64,000 nucleotides of DNA from Streptomyces sp. HD (GCF_028369295.1 NZ_JAQMYP010000004.1:62001-126000); one strand, 5' to 3'; numbered from the stretch's first letter, positions 9,334 to 19,410 are shown. Notes: generated from the letters alone by a model not told the origin. Translations and numbers: made by a program.

Positions 9334-12300
9334 GCTCCCGCAGGGCCGCTGCCCGCAGCTCCTCCCGCCCCAGGGCGGCGTACCTCGTCCCCGCGTCGGC
9401 GTACGCCGCCCTGTCGGCCTTCTCGGCCGCCTGCCGGGACCGGGCCGACGAGAAGGTGGGGAACTCCCGCACCACCGGCATCCGTTCCGCCAGCGCCATC
9501 AGCCGGACGGCCGACGTATCGCCCCGGGCGAGCCCGGCGAATCCGAGGGCGAGCAGGACCGTTCCGTACACCGGCAGTTCCACCGGAGCCCCGTCACCGG
9601 AGGAGCCCGAGGAACCGGAGGAGCCGGACGACAGCATCTCCAGCAGCCGTTCCCGCAGCCGCTCGGCCAGCTCGGCCACCGGCTCCAGCCGACCGTGCTG
9701 GGCGTGCGCGGCGACCGCGGCCGACTCCATCCGGAGCAGCCACGTATCCACGAACGGATCACCGGCATGGCGGAGACTGCCCTCCCGCATCCGCTCCACA
9801 GCCTGGCGCCACAGCCCGAGTCCGACCTCCGTCAGCCCCCGGGCCAGCGCGATCTCCGCCCGGGCCGGCAGATCGGAGTTGAAGGTCTGGGTGTCCTCGG
9901 GCTGCGGGTCCGACGCGGCGAGCCCCAGCCAGTACTCCGCTTCCTCGATCTCCCCGCGCTGCAGGCAGGCAAGGAGCAGTCCCCAGCGGACGCCGCCCGA
10001 GTCCAGCCAGCCGGCGAACCCGCCGAGGTCGTCCAGCGCGGCCCGCAGGTGGTGGTAAGCCTCCGCGCCCCGCTCGGACTGCAGGCACAACTCGCTGATC
10101 CGTCCGTGCGCGAGCAGTTGCATGGCCGGATTGGCGAGCGGCGTCAGCGAGTCGAGCATCTGCCGGGCGCACTCCAGCGCGCGCTCCGTCTGGTGCTCGG
10201 ATTCCCATACGTAGCTGGCGACCCCGGCCGCCATGCCCGCCAGCATGGGCTCGTCGGCGTCGCAGAGTTCCTGCAGCCGCGCGTACTGCGGCGGCCGGAT
10301 GTCCGGGACGGCACACAGCACGACGGCCATCGCCCGCATCAGGGTGTCCGGCGGGGCGGGCGGCAGCCGGCGCAGCGTGACCAGCTGGCGTACGGCGTGC
10401 GGGCCGAGGCCCATGAAGAGGCTTGCGGCGCACACGGTCGCCGCACTGCGGGCCGGCTCCACGTCCTCGGGGTTCTCGGGGCCGGGAAGGAAATGGGACA
10501 GCGGCCCGCCGGTCTCGGTGGCGAGGGCGGAGAGGCGGGCGTAGTCGCTGCCGGTGGCCCACAACGACGACAGCACGGCGGTGACGGCGGCGGTGGTGGG
10601 GCCCTCGGCACGGGCCAGCGCGTGGCGCAGTGCCAGGACGAGGTTGTCCTGCTCGGCCCGGATGCGGTTCCAGGAGGGCGTCGCGTCGCCGCCGAACAGC
10701 ACATCGTGGTGGGCTCGGCCGAAATCCCGGGCCCAGGACAGGAACCGGTCGGTGACCACCTCCTCCTCGCCCGCCTCCGCCCGCCGGCCGGCGCTGAACT
10801 CCCGCAGCGTCTCCAGCATGCGGAAGCGCACCCCGGAAGGGCTGTCGTCCACCTTGATCAGGGACTGGTCTGCCAACTGCTCCAGCAGGCCCAGCGCGTC
10901 CCCTGCCTCGCCGAGTACGTACTGCGCCGCGTCCTCGGTGAAGCCGCCGGGGAACACCGACAGGGCCCGCATCGCCGTCCTGCCGTCGGGCTCCAGCAGA
11001 TTCCAGCTCCACTCGACCACGGCCCGCAGGGTGCGATGCCGCTCGGGAGTATCGCGGGCACCGCCGCGCAGCAGGGTGAAGCGGTTCTGGAGCCGGCGGG
11101 AGATGTCGGCCACGGACAGCACCCGCACCCGGGCCGCGGCGAGTTCGACGGCCAGCGGCAGCCCGTCCAGGTGGCGACAGATCTCGGCCACCTGGTCGGC
11201 GGGCAGTTCCACGCCGGGCCGGGCAGCCCGTGCGCGCTGCACGAAGAGTTCGGCCGAGGTCGCCAGGGACAGCTCCGGCAGCGCGTACACGGACTCCGAG
11301 CTCAGTCCCAGCGGAGCCCGGCTGGTGGCCAGGACCCGCAGCCCCTTCGACCGCGACACCAGCGCCTGTACGAGATCGGCGGCGCCGCGGATCACGTGCT
11401 CGCAGTTGTCCAGCACCAGCAGTACGGGCCCCGGACCCAGCGCGGTGACGACGCGGGACACCGCGTCCGCGGCGCCGGCGAACTGCCGCCCTTCCCCGGC
11501 GCCGACGGCCGAGGCCACCTCGTCGGCCACGTCGTCGTCGGCGAGGACGCCGGCCAGGGTGACGAAGTGGACCACCGGCTGCTCGGCCGCGCGGCTCACC
11601 GCATGGGCGAGGCGGGTCTTGCCCAGCCCGCCAGGACCGATGACGCCGACCACCCGGACCTTGCGCAGCAGCTCCGCCACGGCAGCGATGTCGGCGTCCC
11701 GGCCCAGCAGCTGGTTCGGCTCGTGGGGCACGCCGTGACGGACCGGCGCGGCATCCGCGTGCAGCAACTCCTGGTACACGGACCGGAGTTCGGAGCCCGG
11801 ATCGGTACCCAGCTCATCGCGCAGCCGACGACGATAGGCGTCGTACCGGGTCAGCGCGGCAGCCCGGCCCGCGGCCGCGGCCTCGCAGCGCAGCAGCTGC
11901 GCCAGCACTTCCTCGTCGTGCGGCAGTTCGCGGGCCAGCTCGGCCAGCGGCGCCACGGCCTCCTCGCGCCGCCCCAGCCGGGCGAGCGCGAGCGCCCGCG
12001 ACCGGACCAGCGAACGGAACGCCCGGACACGGTCGACGCGCAGCGCGATCACCGGATCATGCAGGTCCTCTCCCGTGCCGGCACCCGCGCTTCCGTCCCA
12101 CAGGGCCAGGCCCGCCTCGGCCTGCGTCAAGGCGCCCTCGTGATCCCCCGCCCTCGCGCGTTCGGCGCTCGCCGTCTCGTGCAGCAGCAGCGCGGAGCTG
12201 TCGACCTGGGCCTCGTCGAGCGCGATGCGGTAGCCCGTCGGCGTGCTCACGATCAGATCGGCACCCAGTTGTGTCCTGAGCCGCGACACCAGGATCTGCA

Positions 12301-12478
12301 CCGCCTTGGCCGGCCGCTCCGGCAACTCCTCCCGCCACAGGCCCTCCACCAGCCGAGCAGTGCTGCAGCCGGTGCGCAGTTCCTCGGCGAGCAACGCCAA
12401 CAACCCGCGCAGCCGCGGCGCGGTGATCTCCCGCCCACGACAGGCGACTCGGGACAGCAAGGTCAACTCGGTGGTCAC
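9311..12478 (-). CDS. SARP-family regulator with NB-ARC ATPase and TPR-like tail (AfsR-like)
   Basis: A 1055-residue regulator. Residues ~1-90 form an OmpR-like winged helix. A bacterial transcriptional activation domain follows (to ~245; TPR-like, containing GDHEGALTQAEAGLALWDG). Then comes an NB-ARC/STAND ATPase with Walker A GPGGLGKT and Walker B VLLVLDNCEHV, and a long helical repeat tail. The predicted start is GTG at 12478 with no strong ribosome site. Proteins of this layout switch on secondary metabolism or stress genes. A low-complexity Ser/Gly stretch (SSGSSGSSGSSG) sits near residue 950. The 3' end overlaps the ABC permease gene by 23 bases in the convergent sense. The target genes are not evident. 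Confidence 0.9.
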   Translation of the reverse strand: MTTELTLLSRVACRGREITAPRLRGLLALLAEELRTGCSTARLVEGLWREELPERPAKAVQILVSRLRTQLGADLIVSTPTGYRIALDEAQVDSSALLLHETASAERARAGDHEGALTQAEAGLALWDGSAGAGTGEDLHDPVIALRVDRVRAFRSLVRSRALALARLGRREEAVAPLAELARELPHDEEVLAQLLRCEAAAAGRAAALTRYDAYRRRLRDELGTDPGSELRSVYQELLHADAAPVRHGVPHEPNQLLGRDADIAAVAELLRKVRVVGVIGPGGLGKTRLAHAVSRAAEQPVVHFVTLAGVLADDDVADEVASAVGAGEGRQFAGAADAVSRVVTALGPGPVLLVLDNCEHVIRGAADLVQALVSRSKGLRVLATSRAPLGLSSESVYALPELSLATSAELFVQRARAARPGVELPADQVAEICRHLDGLPLAVELAAARVRVLSVADISRRLQNRFTLLRGGARDTPERHRTLRAVVEWSWNLLEPDGRTAMRALSVFPGGFTEDAAQYVLGEAGDALGLLEQLADQSLIKVDDSPSGVRFRMLETLREFSAGRRAEAGEEEVVTDRFLSWARDFGRAHHDVLFGGDATPSWNRIRAEQDNLVLALRHALARAEGPTTAAVTAVLSSLWATGSDYARLSALATETGGPLSHFLPGPENPEDVEPARSAATVCAASLFMGLGPHAVRQLVTLRRLPPAPPDTLMRAMAVVLCAVPDIRPPQYARLQELCDADEPMLAGMAAGVASYVWESEHQTERALECARQMLDSLTPLANPAMQLLAHGRISELCLQSERGAEAYHHLRAALDDLGGFAGWLDSGGVRWGLLLACLQRGEIEEAEYWLGLAASDPQPEDTQTFNSDLPARAEIALARGLTEVGLGLWRQAVERMREGSLRHAGDPFVDTWLLRMESAAVAAHAQHGRLEPVAELAERLRERLLEMLSSGSSGSSGSSGDGAPVELPVYGTVLLALGFAGLARGDTSAVRLMALAERMPVVREFPTFSSARSRQAAEKADRAAYADAGTRYAALGREELRAAALRELTDGTRG

Positions 12479-12832
12479 ACCCGAAGACTAGCCAGCAGGG
12501 TGCCGACCACGGTTACCGTGCTGCCCACCGCGATGCCGCGCACGTTCGCGGTTGCCGCCGACCGCTCCACCCGGGCGATGCCCCGAGTGTCTTGCTTCGT
12601 ACGGCATCGGATCCTCGGCGAGGCGGCCGCCGGGTACAGCCACTGACCTGGTTCGTCCCACCGGATTCGAGGGCGTGACCCGGGTGAACTCGTCACCACG
12701 CCCACTTCGTGCCTGAGGTGGGGAAGACCTGAGGCGGAGAGGAAGGGACGCAGGGCGATCGATAGCCTGCCGGGGGAGTGGACGGAGGAGAGCTCCGGCC
12801 GCAACTCCACAGACAGCGAGGTGAGAGTCCCC
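12479..12832. other. Divergent intergenic region, 354 bp
   Basis: This stretch separates the SARP gene and the gamma-glutamyltransferase gene, which diverge, so both promoters must lie here. I see no convincing gene. A 7-bp inverted repeat, GGGCGTG and CACGCCC, spans roughly 12671-12702. A GATAGCCT sequence near 12762 could be a -10 region for the + strand gene. The ribosome site GAGGTGAG for the transferase is at 12817-12824. Confidence 0.4.
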
Positions 12833-14659
12833 ATGTTCACCACCCGCCCCACCCTCCAGGGCACCTTCGGAATGGTGTCCTCCACCCACTGGCTGGCCTC
12901 GCAGTCGGCGATGGCCGTGCTGGAGGGCGGCGGCAACGCCTACGACGCCGCCGTGGCGGGTGCCTTCGTGCTGCATGTCGTCGAGCCGCACCTCAACGGG
13001 CCCGCCGGGGAGGTGCCGATCCTGCTCGCGCCCGCCGGCGGTGAGGTGCGGGTGCTGTGCGGGCAGGGCGTCGCGCCGGCCGGGGCGACGGTCGCGCACT
13101 ACCGGGCACTCGGCCTGGACCTCGTCCCCGGCACCGGCCCGCTCGCCGCCGCCGTGCCCGGCGCCTTCGACGCCTGGATGCTGCTGCTGCGGGACCACGG
13201 CACTCGTACGCCCGCCGAGGTGTTGCGGTACGCCATCGAGTACGCCGAACACGGGCACGCGCCCGTGGAGCGCGTCGGCGAGACCGTGGAGACCGTGCGG
13301 AAGCTGTTCGAGACGGAGTGGCCCTCGTCGGCGGAGGTGTATCTGCCGGGCGGCAGGGCACCCCGGCCCGGCGAGCTGCTGCGCAATCCCGCCCTCGCCG
13401 CCACCTGGAAGCGACTGCTCGACGAGGTGGCCGGGGCCGGGGACCGGGTCGCGCAGATCGAGGCGGCACGGGAGGTGTGGCGTACGGGATTCATCGCCGA
13501 GGCACTCGTACGGCAGGCCCGGCGCCCCACCATGGACACCAGCGGCGAGCGGCACTCCGGCACGCTCACGGCCGCCGACCTCGCCGGCTGGTCCGCGACC
13601 TACGAGGAGCCGGCGACGTACGACTGGAACGGCTGGACCCTGTGCAAGGCCGGCCCCTGGAGCCAGGGCCCCGTCCTGCTCCAGCAGCTGGCGCTGCTCC
13701 CGCCCGAACTGCCCCGGTACGGGTCCGCCGAGTACGTCCATCTGCTGATCGAGGGCTGCAAGCTGGCCATGGCCGACCGGGAGGCCTGGTACGGCGACGC
13801 GGCCGAGGTGCCGCTGGCCGACCTGCTCTCGGACGAGTACAACGCGGCTCGGCGGGAGCTGATCGGCGCGAAGGCCTCCCACGAACTGCGGCCCGGCAGC
13901 CCGGGCGGCCGTGCCCCACGCATGTGCGCGCACGCGCGCGTGACGGCCGTCGGTGAGCCCGGCCACGACGTGCTGGGCGCCGGGGAACCGACGGTCGCCA
14001 AGCGCCCGGCATCGCCGGTGCCGGGCGAGCCGGACGTCTGCGCCGACGGCACCACCCGCGGCGACACCTGCCATCTCGACGTCGTCGACCGCTGGGGCAA
14101 CATGGTCGCGGCCACGCCCAGCGGCGGCTGGCTCCAGTCCAACCCGGTCGTTCCGGAGCTGGGCTTCCCGCTCGGCACCCGGCTGCAGATGACCTGGCTG
14201 GAGGAGGGCCTGCCGAACTCCCTGACGCCCGGCCGCCGCCCCCGCACCACCCTCACGCCCTCCATCGCCCTGCGTGGCGGCGTGCCCGTGATGGCCTTCG
14301 GCACGCCCGGCGGGGACCAGCAGGACCAGTGGCAGCTGCACTTCTTCCTGGCCGTGGCGCTGCGCGACCGGGTCCGCGGCGGCCTCGACCTCCAGGGCGC
14401 GATCGACGCCCCGAACTGGCACAACGACAGCTTCCCGGGCTCCTTCTACCCGCGCGGGATGCGGCCGGGGAGCGTGACCGTCGAGTCCCGGACGGATGCG
14501 GAGGTGGTGGAGGAGCTGCGGCGGCGTGGTCATGACGTGACCGTCGGTGACGACTGGTCGGAGGGGCGCCTGTGCGCGGTCGCTCGGGACCCGGAGACCG
14601 GGGTCCTGTCGGCGGCGGCGAACCCGCGGGGGATGCAGGGGTACGCGGTCGGGCGCTGA
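12833..14659 (+). CDS. Gamma-glutamyltransferase family protein
   Basis: A 608-residue Ntn-hydrolase of the gamma-glutamyltranspeptidase/acylase family. The N-terminal block (AVLEGGGNAYDAAVAGAF) and the autoprocessing region GDTCHLDVVDRWGNMVAATPS are clear. The Thr of DTCH is the expected new N-terminus of the small subunit and catalytic nucleophile. GTPGGDQQDQWQL near the C-terminus is also typical. ATG 12833 is chosen because it has a good ribosome site (GAGGTGAG, eight bases away); an in-frame GTG twelve bases upstream is less likely. No clear signal peptide is visible, so it may be cytosolic. The substrate could be glutathione or another gamma-glutamyl or acyl compound. Confidence 0.88.
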   Translation: MFTTRPTLQGTFGMVSSTHWLASQSAMAVLEGGGNAYDAAVAGAFVLHVVEPHLNGPAGEVPILLAPAGGEVRVLCGQGVAPAGATVAHYRALGLDLVPGTGPLAAAVPGAFDAWMLLLRDHGTRTPAEVLRYAIEYAEHGHAPVERVGETVETVRKLFETEWPSSAEVYLPGGRAPRPGELLRNPALAATWKRLLDEVAGAGDRVAQIEAAREVWRTGFIAEALVRQARRPTMDTSGERHSGTLTAADLAGWSATYEEPATYDWNGWTLCKAGPWSQGPVLLQQLALLPPELPRYGSAEYVHLLIEGCKLAMADREAWYGDAAEVPLADLLSDEYNAARRELIGAKASHELRPGSPGGRAPRMCAHARVTAVGEPGHDVLGAGEPTVAKRPASPVPGEPDVCADGTTRGDTCHLDVVDRWGNMVAATPSGGWLQSNPVVPELGFPLGTRLQMTWLEEGLPNSLTPGRRPRTTLTPSIALRGGVPVMAFGTPGGDQQDQWQLHFFLAVALRDRVRGGLDLQGAIDAPNWHNDSFPGSFYPRGMRPGSVTVESRTDAEVVEELRRRGHDVTVGDDWSEGRLCAVARDPETGVLSAAANPRGMQGYAVGR

Positions 14660-14799
14660 GGCAGAAGGCCGAGGACCGCGGGCGGATGCCGACGGCAAGG
14701 CCCTGACCTGCTGGTTCGCGCCCCTCATGTTCACGCTGACGCCATCCGGCGGCCACTCGGCGGGCAGGGATTGTCAGTGGGGCGTGTTCTCATTGACAC

Positions 14800-15657
14800 G
14801 TGATCGGATACAACGAAACCAACGACGAGTTTCTCGCACTGCACTCGTTTCTCGCACAGCACTCGGCCGACGTGGAGGAAGCCGTCCGCAAGGCGGCCGC
14901 GGCCGAGATCATGCCGCGCTTCCGGCAGCTCGGCCTGCACGAGGTCGACCAGAAGAGCGGACCGCACGACCTGGTGACCGACGCCGACCGGCTCGCCGAG
15001 CAGCACCTCACCGAGGCGCTCGGCGCCCTCCTGCCCGGCTCGGTCGTGGTCGGCGAGGAAGCGGTCCACGCCAACCCGGCGACCTATGACGCGATACGGG
15101 GCGACGCCCCGGTCTGGATCGTCGACCCCGTCGACGGCACCCGCCAGTTCGTGCACGGCGACGACGGCTTCTGCACCCTGGTCGCCCTCGCACAGCACGG
15201 CGTACTGCTCGCCTCCTGGACCTACGCCGCCGCCCGCGACCAACTGGCCACGGCGGTCCGGGGCCAGGGCGCCTTCCTCGACGGCGAACGCCTGCTCTCG
15301 GGTGCGCCGGAACCCGGCCGGGACCTCGAAGTCGCCACGTCCCACCCGGACTACACGACCGACGACGAGAAGCGCGCGCTGCGCCCACTGTGGACCGACG
15401 GCGTCGCACCGCGCGCGTGCGGCTCGGCGGGCCTGGAGTATCTGGCCGTCGCCCGGGGCGAGTTGGATGCGACGGCGTTCTCCTGGGAGGCCGCGTGGGA
15501 TCACGCGGCGGGCATCCTCCTGGTCGAGGAGGCCGGCGGCGCGCACCTGACCCACACGGGGGAGCCGTTCCGTATCACCGGGCGCAACGCACTGCCGTTC
15601 ACGGCGGCGCGGGACGCGGCCACGGCTCGCCGGGTGGCGGGACTGCTGCGGCAGTAG
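14800..15657 (+). CDS. Inositol monophosphatase-family phosphatase
   Basis: A 285-residue Mg-dependent phosphatase of the IMPase fold. Metal-binding motifs are present in order: GEEAV, VDPVDGTRQFV and WEAAWDHAAG. Actinobacterial members act on inositol phosphate, histidinol phosphate or related sugar phosphates; the sequence does not say which. GTG 14800 is the only plausible start near the conserved N-terminus. It stands 140 bases after the transferase gene on the same strand. Confidence 0.88.
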   Translation: MIGYNETNDEFLALHSFLAQHSADVEEAVRKAAAAEIMPRFRQLGLHEVDQKSGPHDLVTDADRLAEQHLTEALGALLPGSVVVGEEAVHANPATYDAIRGDAPVWIVDPVDGTRQFVHGDDGFCTLVALAQHGVLLASWTYAAARDQLATAVRGQGAFLDGERLLSGAPEPGRDLEVATSHPDYTTDDEKRALRPLWTDGVAPRACGSAGLEYLAVARGELDATAFSWEAAWDHAAGILLVEEAGGAHLTHTGEPFRITGRNALPFTAARDAATARRVAGLLRQ

Positions 15658-15741
15658 GCGACGCAGGCCGCACCGCTCCTCTGTCAGTGCCCGGGCATAT
15701 CCTGATCCTTCAAGGCCATCGGCTGACGAAGGAGTCCGAAG

Positions 15742-17163
15742 GTGCCGTCGATGCTCGATGCGGTCGTGGTGGGTGCGGGGCCGAACGGACTGACCGCTGC
15801 CGTGGAGCTGGCCCGCCGCGGCTTCTCCGTGGCCGTGTTCGAGGCGCGTGACACCGTCGGCGGCGGAGCCCGCACCGAGGAGCTCACCCTCCCCGGCTTC
15901 CGGCACGACCCGTGCTCCGCCGCGCACCCCCTCGGCATCAACTCGCCCGCGTTCCGCGCCATGCCACTCGACCGCTACGGCCTGGAGTGGCTGCACGCCG
16001 AGCTGCCCATGGCACACCCCTTCACCGACGGCAGCGCCGCCGTACTGTCCCGGTCCGTCGCCGAGACCGCCGCCTCCTTCGGCCCGCGCGACGCCGGGAC
16101 GTACCGCAGGCTGGTCGAGCCGTTCCTGCCGAAGTGGGACACGCTGGCCCGTGACTTCATGTCGCTGCCCCTGACCGCGCTCCCGCGCGACCCGGTCACC
16201 CTCGCCCGCTTCGGCCTCGCCGGGCTGCCCCCGTCGACCTGGCTGACGCGCCGCTTCCACGACGAGCCTGCCAAGACCCTGTTCTCCGGGCTCGTCGCCC
16301 ACGTCATGGCCCCGCTCGGCGGCTTCGCCACCGGCGCCATCGGCCTGGTCTTCGCCCTCGCCGCCCACGCCCGCGGCTGGCCCCTGGCCCGCGGCGGCTC
16401 CCAGTCCATCTCCGACGCCCTCACCGCGTATCTGAAGGACCTCGGCGGCGCCGTCCACACCGACTACGAGGTCAAGCGGCTCGACGACCTGCCGCCCGCG
16501 CGCGCGTACATCTTCGACACCTCACCCACCGCCCTGGCCCGCATCGCCGGGTTCGGCCGGTACTACGAGGGCTATCGCTACGGCGCCGCCGCGTTCAAGA
16601 TCGACTATGCGCTGGACGGCCCGGTGCCGTGGACCGCTGCGGAGGCCCGGCGGGCCGGCACCGTGCAGATCGGCGGGAACAGCGCGGAGATCGGCGCCGC
16701 GCTGCGTGCCGCGTCACGGGAGGGCCGTGCGCCCGACAAGCCGTTCATGATCACTGTGCAGCCCAGTGTCGTCGACCCGGGCCGGGCGCCCGAGGGCAAG
16801 CACGTCTTCTGGGCCTACGGCCATGTGCCCAACGGCTGGACCGGCGACCTCACGGACGTCCTCGAACGCCAACTGGAGCGCTTCGCCCCCGGGTTCCGCG
16901 ACCGCGTCCTCGCCCGCGCCACGGCCGGACCGGCCGAACTCGCCGCCCGCAACGCCAACTACGTCGGCGGCGACATCGCCTCCGGCGCGGCCTCCGGGCT
17001 CCAACTCCTGCTGCGCCCCAAGCTGTCGCTCTTCCCGTACTCCACCCCGCACCCGGCGGTCTTCATCTGCTCGTCGGCGACCCCGCCCGGACCGGGCGTG
17101 CACGGCATGTCGGGGCACAACGCGGCCAAGGCGGTGTGGCGGCGGCTGCGGCAGCAGCGGTGA
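15742..17163 (+). CDS. Phytoene-desaturase-like NAD(P)/FAD-dependent oxidoreductase
   Basis: A 473-residue flavoprotein. The N-terminal dinucleotide fold has [20 protein letters not shown], then the GGGARTEE motif seen in carotenoid desaturase and PYROXD2-like proteins. The C-terminal FAD block has [19 protein letters not shown]. The start is GTG 15742 after a GAAGGAG ribosome site. No other carotenoid genes are present, so carotenoid synthesis is not indicated. It precedes the ebo-type operon by 173 bases on the same strand; a putative promoter in that gap suggests separate transcription. Confidence 0.85.
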   Translation: MPSMLDAVVVGAGPNGLTAAVELARRGFSVAVFEARDTVGGGARTEELTLPGFRHDPCSAAHPLGINSPAFRAMPLDRYGLEWLHAELPMAHPFTDGSAAVLSRSVAETAASFGPRDAGTYRRLVEPFLPKWDTLARDFMSLPLTALPRDPVTLARFGLAGLPPSTWLTRRFHDEPAKTLFSGLVAHVMAPLGGFATGAIGLVFALAAHARGWPLARGGSQSISDALTAYLKDLGGAVHTDYEVKRLDDLPPARAYIFDTSPTALARIAGFGRYYEGYRYGAAAFKIDYALDGPVPWTAAEARRAGTVQIGGNSAEIGAALRAASREGRAPDKPFMITVQPSVVDPGRAPEGKHVFWAYGHVPNGWTGDLTDVLERQLERFAPGFRDRVLARATAGPAELAARNANYVGGDIASGAASGLQLLLRPKLSLFPYSTPHPAVFICSSATPPGPGVHGMSGHNAAKAVWRRLRQQR

Positions 17164-17272
17164 GGCCGCTCAGGTGGGACTGGTCATGCGTGGCCGGTCA
17201 TGTGCGGCTGCTCAAACGACCCACGTTTACCGTCAGTTCGGGCCTCACGGTAAGAAGAGGACCGTGTCTACT

Positions 17273-17300
17273 TTGTCACTTGTCCTATCGGGGGTAGGTA
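17273..17300 (+). promoter_or_regulatory. Candidate promoter for the ebo-type operon
   Basis: TTGTCA at 17273-17278 and TAGGTA at 17295-17300, 16 bases apart, fit a vegetative sigma-factor promoter in a locally AT-richer stretch. The eboC start follows 36 bases after the -10 element. This was found by eye only. Confidence 0.45.
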
Positions 17301-17336
17301 CCTGAATGCTCAACTGCCGCGAAGTATGGTGCGGGC

Positions 17337-18392
17337 ATGAAAGATCGGAAAGCGGTTGCTCGCCTCGGATCCCGGTCTGCCGTGCGCCTCACCGACCTCG
17401 CCCAGCTCGTCAGGGCGCCGGCCGCGCTGAGTGTCCCCGGTGACGTGATCGCGGGAGCGGCCGCCGCCGGGCGCCCGCTGGGCGCCCGTACCCTCGGAGT
17501 GATCGGTTCCTCCGTCTGCCTCTACTGGGCCGGCATGGCCCTCAACGACTACGCCGACGCGGCGGTCGACGCCGTCGAGCGGCCCGAACGGCCGGTTCCC
17601 TCGGGGCGCGTTCCGCGCCGCACCGCGCTTGCCGTGGCCGGGGGGCTGACCGCTGCGGGGCTCGGCCTCGCCGCGGTGGCGGGTGGGCGCCGTAGTGTGT
17701 CCGTCGCGCTGCCGTTGGCCGGGCTGGTCTGGGCGTACGACCTGAAGCTCAAGTCCACGCCGGCCGGGGCTGCCGCGATGGCGGGGGCGCGGGTTCTGGA
17801 TGTCGTGGCCGGAGCGGTTGTGGCTGCGCCCGGTGCGGGGTCGGTTGGTGGCGCACTTCGTCGGGTTACTGTGCCTGCCGCGTTGGTGGGGGCGCATACC
17901 GGGACGTTGATGGCGCTCAGTCGGCATGAGATCTCCGGTGCGGCGGTGCGGGTTCCCGTTGCGACGCTTGCTGTGTCGGCGGCGACGGCGGCTGCCACGG
18001 CTGTTCCGGTTGCGCGGGGCGACGTAGGAAGTGCCGCGAAAGATCGTTTGTCGTCTGCTGCGCCGTCGTGGCTTGTCGCGCCCCGCGGCGGAGCCGCAGA
18101 TGAACACAGCCCCGCGCCCCTCAAGGGGGTTGCCGGCGCCGTCTCTGCCAAGAAGCTCGGGGCTGTCGTCGGTGCCCTTGCCTACCTCGGTACCTACGGC
18201 ACAGCCCAGGTCCGCGCCGTTCAGGAGCCCTCGGGGGAGAACCTGCGGCGGGCCGTCGGGGCCGGGATCCTTGGGCTGATGCCCCTTCAGGCGGCGCTGA
18301 CCGCGCGGGGCGGGGCGCCTGGCGTCGCCGCGGCGCTCGGTGTCGTCCACCCCCTCGCGCGACGGCTGGCCCGGCGCATATCGCCCACCTGA
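17337..18392 (+). CDS. eboC: UbiA-like membrane prenyltransferase, EboC/SCO3242 family
   Basis: A 351-residue polytopic UbiA-superfamily protein. The first Asp-rich motif is NDYADAAVDAVERPERP (Mg-diphosphate binding). The second conserved region is around YDLKLKSTPAGAAAMAGARVLD. It acts in the membrane and probably transfers or carries a prenyl or lipid group. It is the first gene of an operon with eboA-, eboB-, eboE- and eboF-like genes; in cyanobacteria the ebo set is needed to move scytonemin precursors to the periplasm. Residues ~230-265 are an in-frame stretch rich in Ala, Ser and Pro that does not look like a UbiA segment and matches a dispersed Streptomyces repeat (annotated separately). 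Confidence 0.82.
   Translation: MKDRKAVARLGSRSAVRLTDLAQLVRAPAALSVPGDVIAGAAAAGRPLGARTLGVIGSSVCLYWAGMALNDYADAAVDAVERPERPVPSGRVPRRTALAVAGGLTAAGLGLAAVAGGRRSVSVALPLAGLVWAYDLKLKSTPAGAAAMAGARVLDVVAGAVVAAPGAGSVGGALRRVTVPAALVGAHTGTLMALSRHEISGAAVRVPVATLAVSAATAAATAVPVARGDVGSAAKDRLSSAAPSWLVAPRGGAADEHSPAPLKGVAGAVSAKKLGAVVGALAYLGTYGTAQVRAVQEPSGENLRRAVGAGILGLMPLQAALTARGGAPGVAAALGVVHPLARRLARRISPT
18022..18128 (+). repeat. Dispersed Streptomyces palindromic repeat inserted in frame in eboC
   Basis: The stretch contains GTGGCTTGTCGCGCCCCGCG, followed by the hairpin GCGGC-GGA-GCCGC (18085-18097) and the palindrome CCCC-TCAA-GGGG (18117-18128). I recognise this pattern from intergenic repeats common in Streptomyces genomes. 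Here it sits inside the eboC frame without a stop and codes for about 35 residues in a loop between membrane segments. Recognition is from memory and needs a genome search to confirm. Confidence 0.6.
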
Positions 18393-18425
18393 GACCTACC
18401 CACCTCCGTGTGAGGAACCGGCACC

Positions 18426-19352
18426 ATGAGACCTCCCCCCACCCCCCTCAAGTTCGGCTACGGCACCAACGGTTTCACCCACCATCGGCTGTCCGACGTC
18501 CTGACCGTCCTCGCCGACCTCGGCTACGACGGCGTCGCGCTCACCCTCGACCACAATCACCTCGACCCGTACGCCGACGACCTGCCCCGGCGCGTCAGCG
18601 CCCTCACCCGGCAGCTCGGGCGGCACGGTCTGGACGTCACGGTGGAGACCGGCGCGCCCTACTTCCTCGACCCCTGGGGCAAGCACCTGCCGACGCTGAT
18701 GTCGGACGGCTCCGAGCTCAGGATCGACCTGCTGCGCCGCGCCCTGCGTATCGCCGCCGACCTCGGCTCGCCCACCGTCCATCTGTGCAGTGGTCCGGCG
18801 CCGGGCGAACTGCCGGAGGCGGAGGCCTGGAAGCGGCTCGCGGCCGGTGTCGGGACCGTGCTGGAGGCTGCCGAGAAGTACGGGGTGGCGCTCGCCTTCG
18901 AGCCGGAGCCGTACATGTTCGTCGACACCGTCGAGCGCTGTCTGGAGCTGGCTCGACTGGTCGGCGGGCATGAGCTGTTCGGGATCACCCTGGACATCGG
19001 TCACGCGCACTGCGTGGAGGAGCGTCCCGTACTCGACTGCGTGCGTCTTGCGGCGCCGATCCTGCGCAACGTGCAGATCGAGGACATGCGGCGCGGCGTC
19101 CACCAGCATCTCGAATTCGGCGCCGGTGAGATCGACTTCCCGCCCGTGCTGGCCGCCCTGCGCGAGCTGGGGCACCGCGGCCTGGTCTCCGTCGAGATCC
19201 AGGGCGGCTCACTCGACGCGCCCGACGTCGCCCGCCGCTCGATCGAGTTCCTGCGGGCGGCGGCCGTGCAGACCGCTACTGCCGCAGAGACTCCCGAGGC
19301 CGCAGGGACGTCCAAGGCCGCAGAGAACCAGAGCCCCGCGGCCGCCGTATAA
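18426..19352 (+). CDS. Sugar-phosphate isomerase/epimerase-like TIM-barrel protein
   Basis: A 308-residue AP-endonuclease-2/xylose-isomerase-like barrel. Metal-site residues are visible in FEPEP (Glu), TLDIGHAH (Asp and His) and VSVEIQGG (Glu). Residues after ~280 are a low-complexity Ala-rich tail. It sits between eboC and eboA, 33 bases after eboC, and is a second TIM-barrel protein in addition to eboE. It occupies a place where some ebo clusters carry eboD (dehydroquinate-synthase-like), which is absent here. The substrate is unknown. Confidence 0.82.
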   Translation: MRPPPTPLKFGYGTNGFTHHRLSDVLTVLADLGYDGVALTLDHNHLDPYADDLPRRVSALTRQLGRHGLDVTVETGAPYFLDPWGKHLPTLMSDGSELRIDLLRRALRIAADLGSPTVHLCSGPAPGELPEAEAWKRLAAGVGTVLEAAEKYGVALAFEPEPYMFVDTVERCLELARLVGGHELFGITLDIGHAHCVEERPVLDCVRLAAPILRNVQIEDMRRGVHQHLEFGAGEIDFPPVLAALRELGHRGLVSVEIQGGSLDAPDVARRSIEFLRAAAVQTATAAETPEAAGTSKAAENQSPAAAV

Positions 19353-19410
19353 AACCCTCCGCAGCCCTTCACCTACGCACGGCTGTCTTTGCACCGCCCC
19401 ACCCTCCCCC

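Noticed and set aside
9695..12646. A 983-codon frame on the + strand opposite the SARP gene
   Set aside because: No recognisable domain; mirror of codon-position GC bias. The minus frame has winged helix, NB-ARC and TPR motifs.
15742..17163. Carotenoid biosynthesis locus
   Set aside because: Only a phytoene-desaturase-like protein is present; no phytoene synthase or cyclase is nearby.
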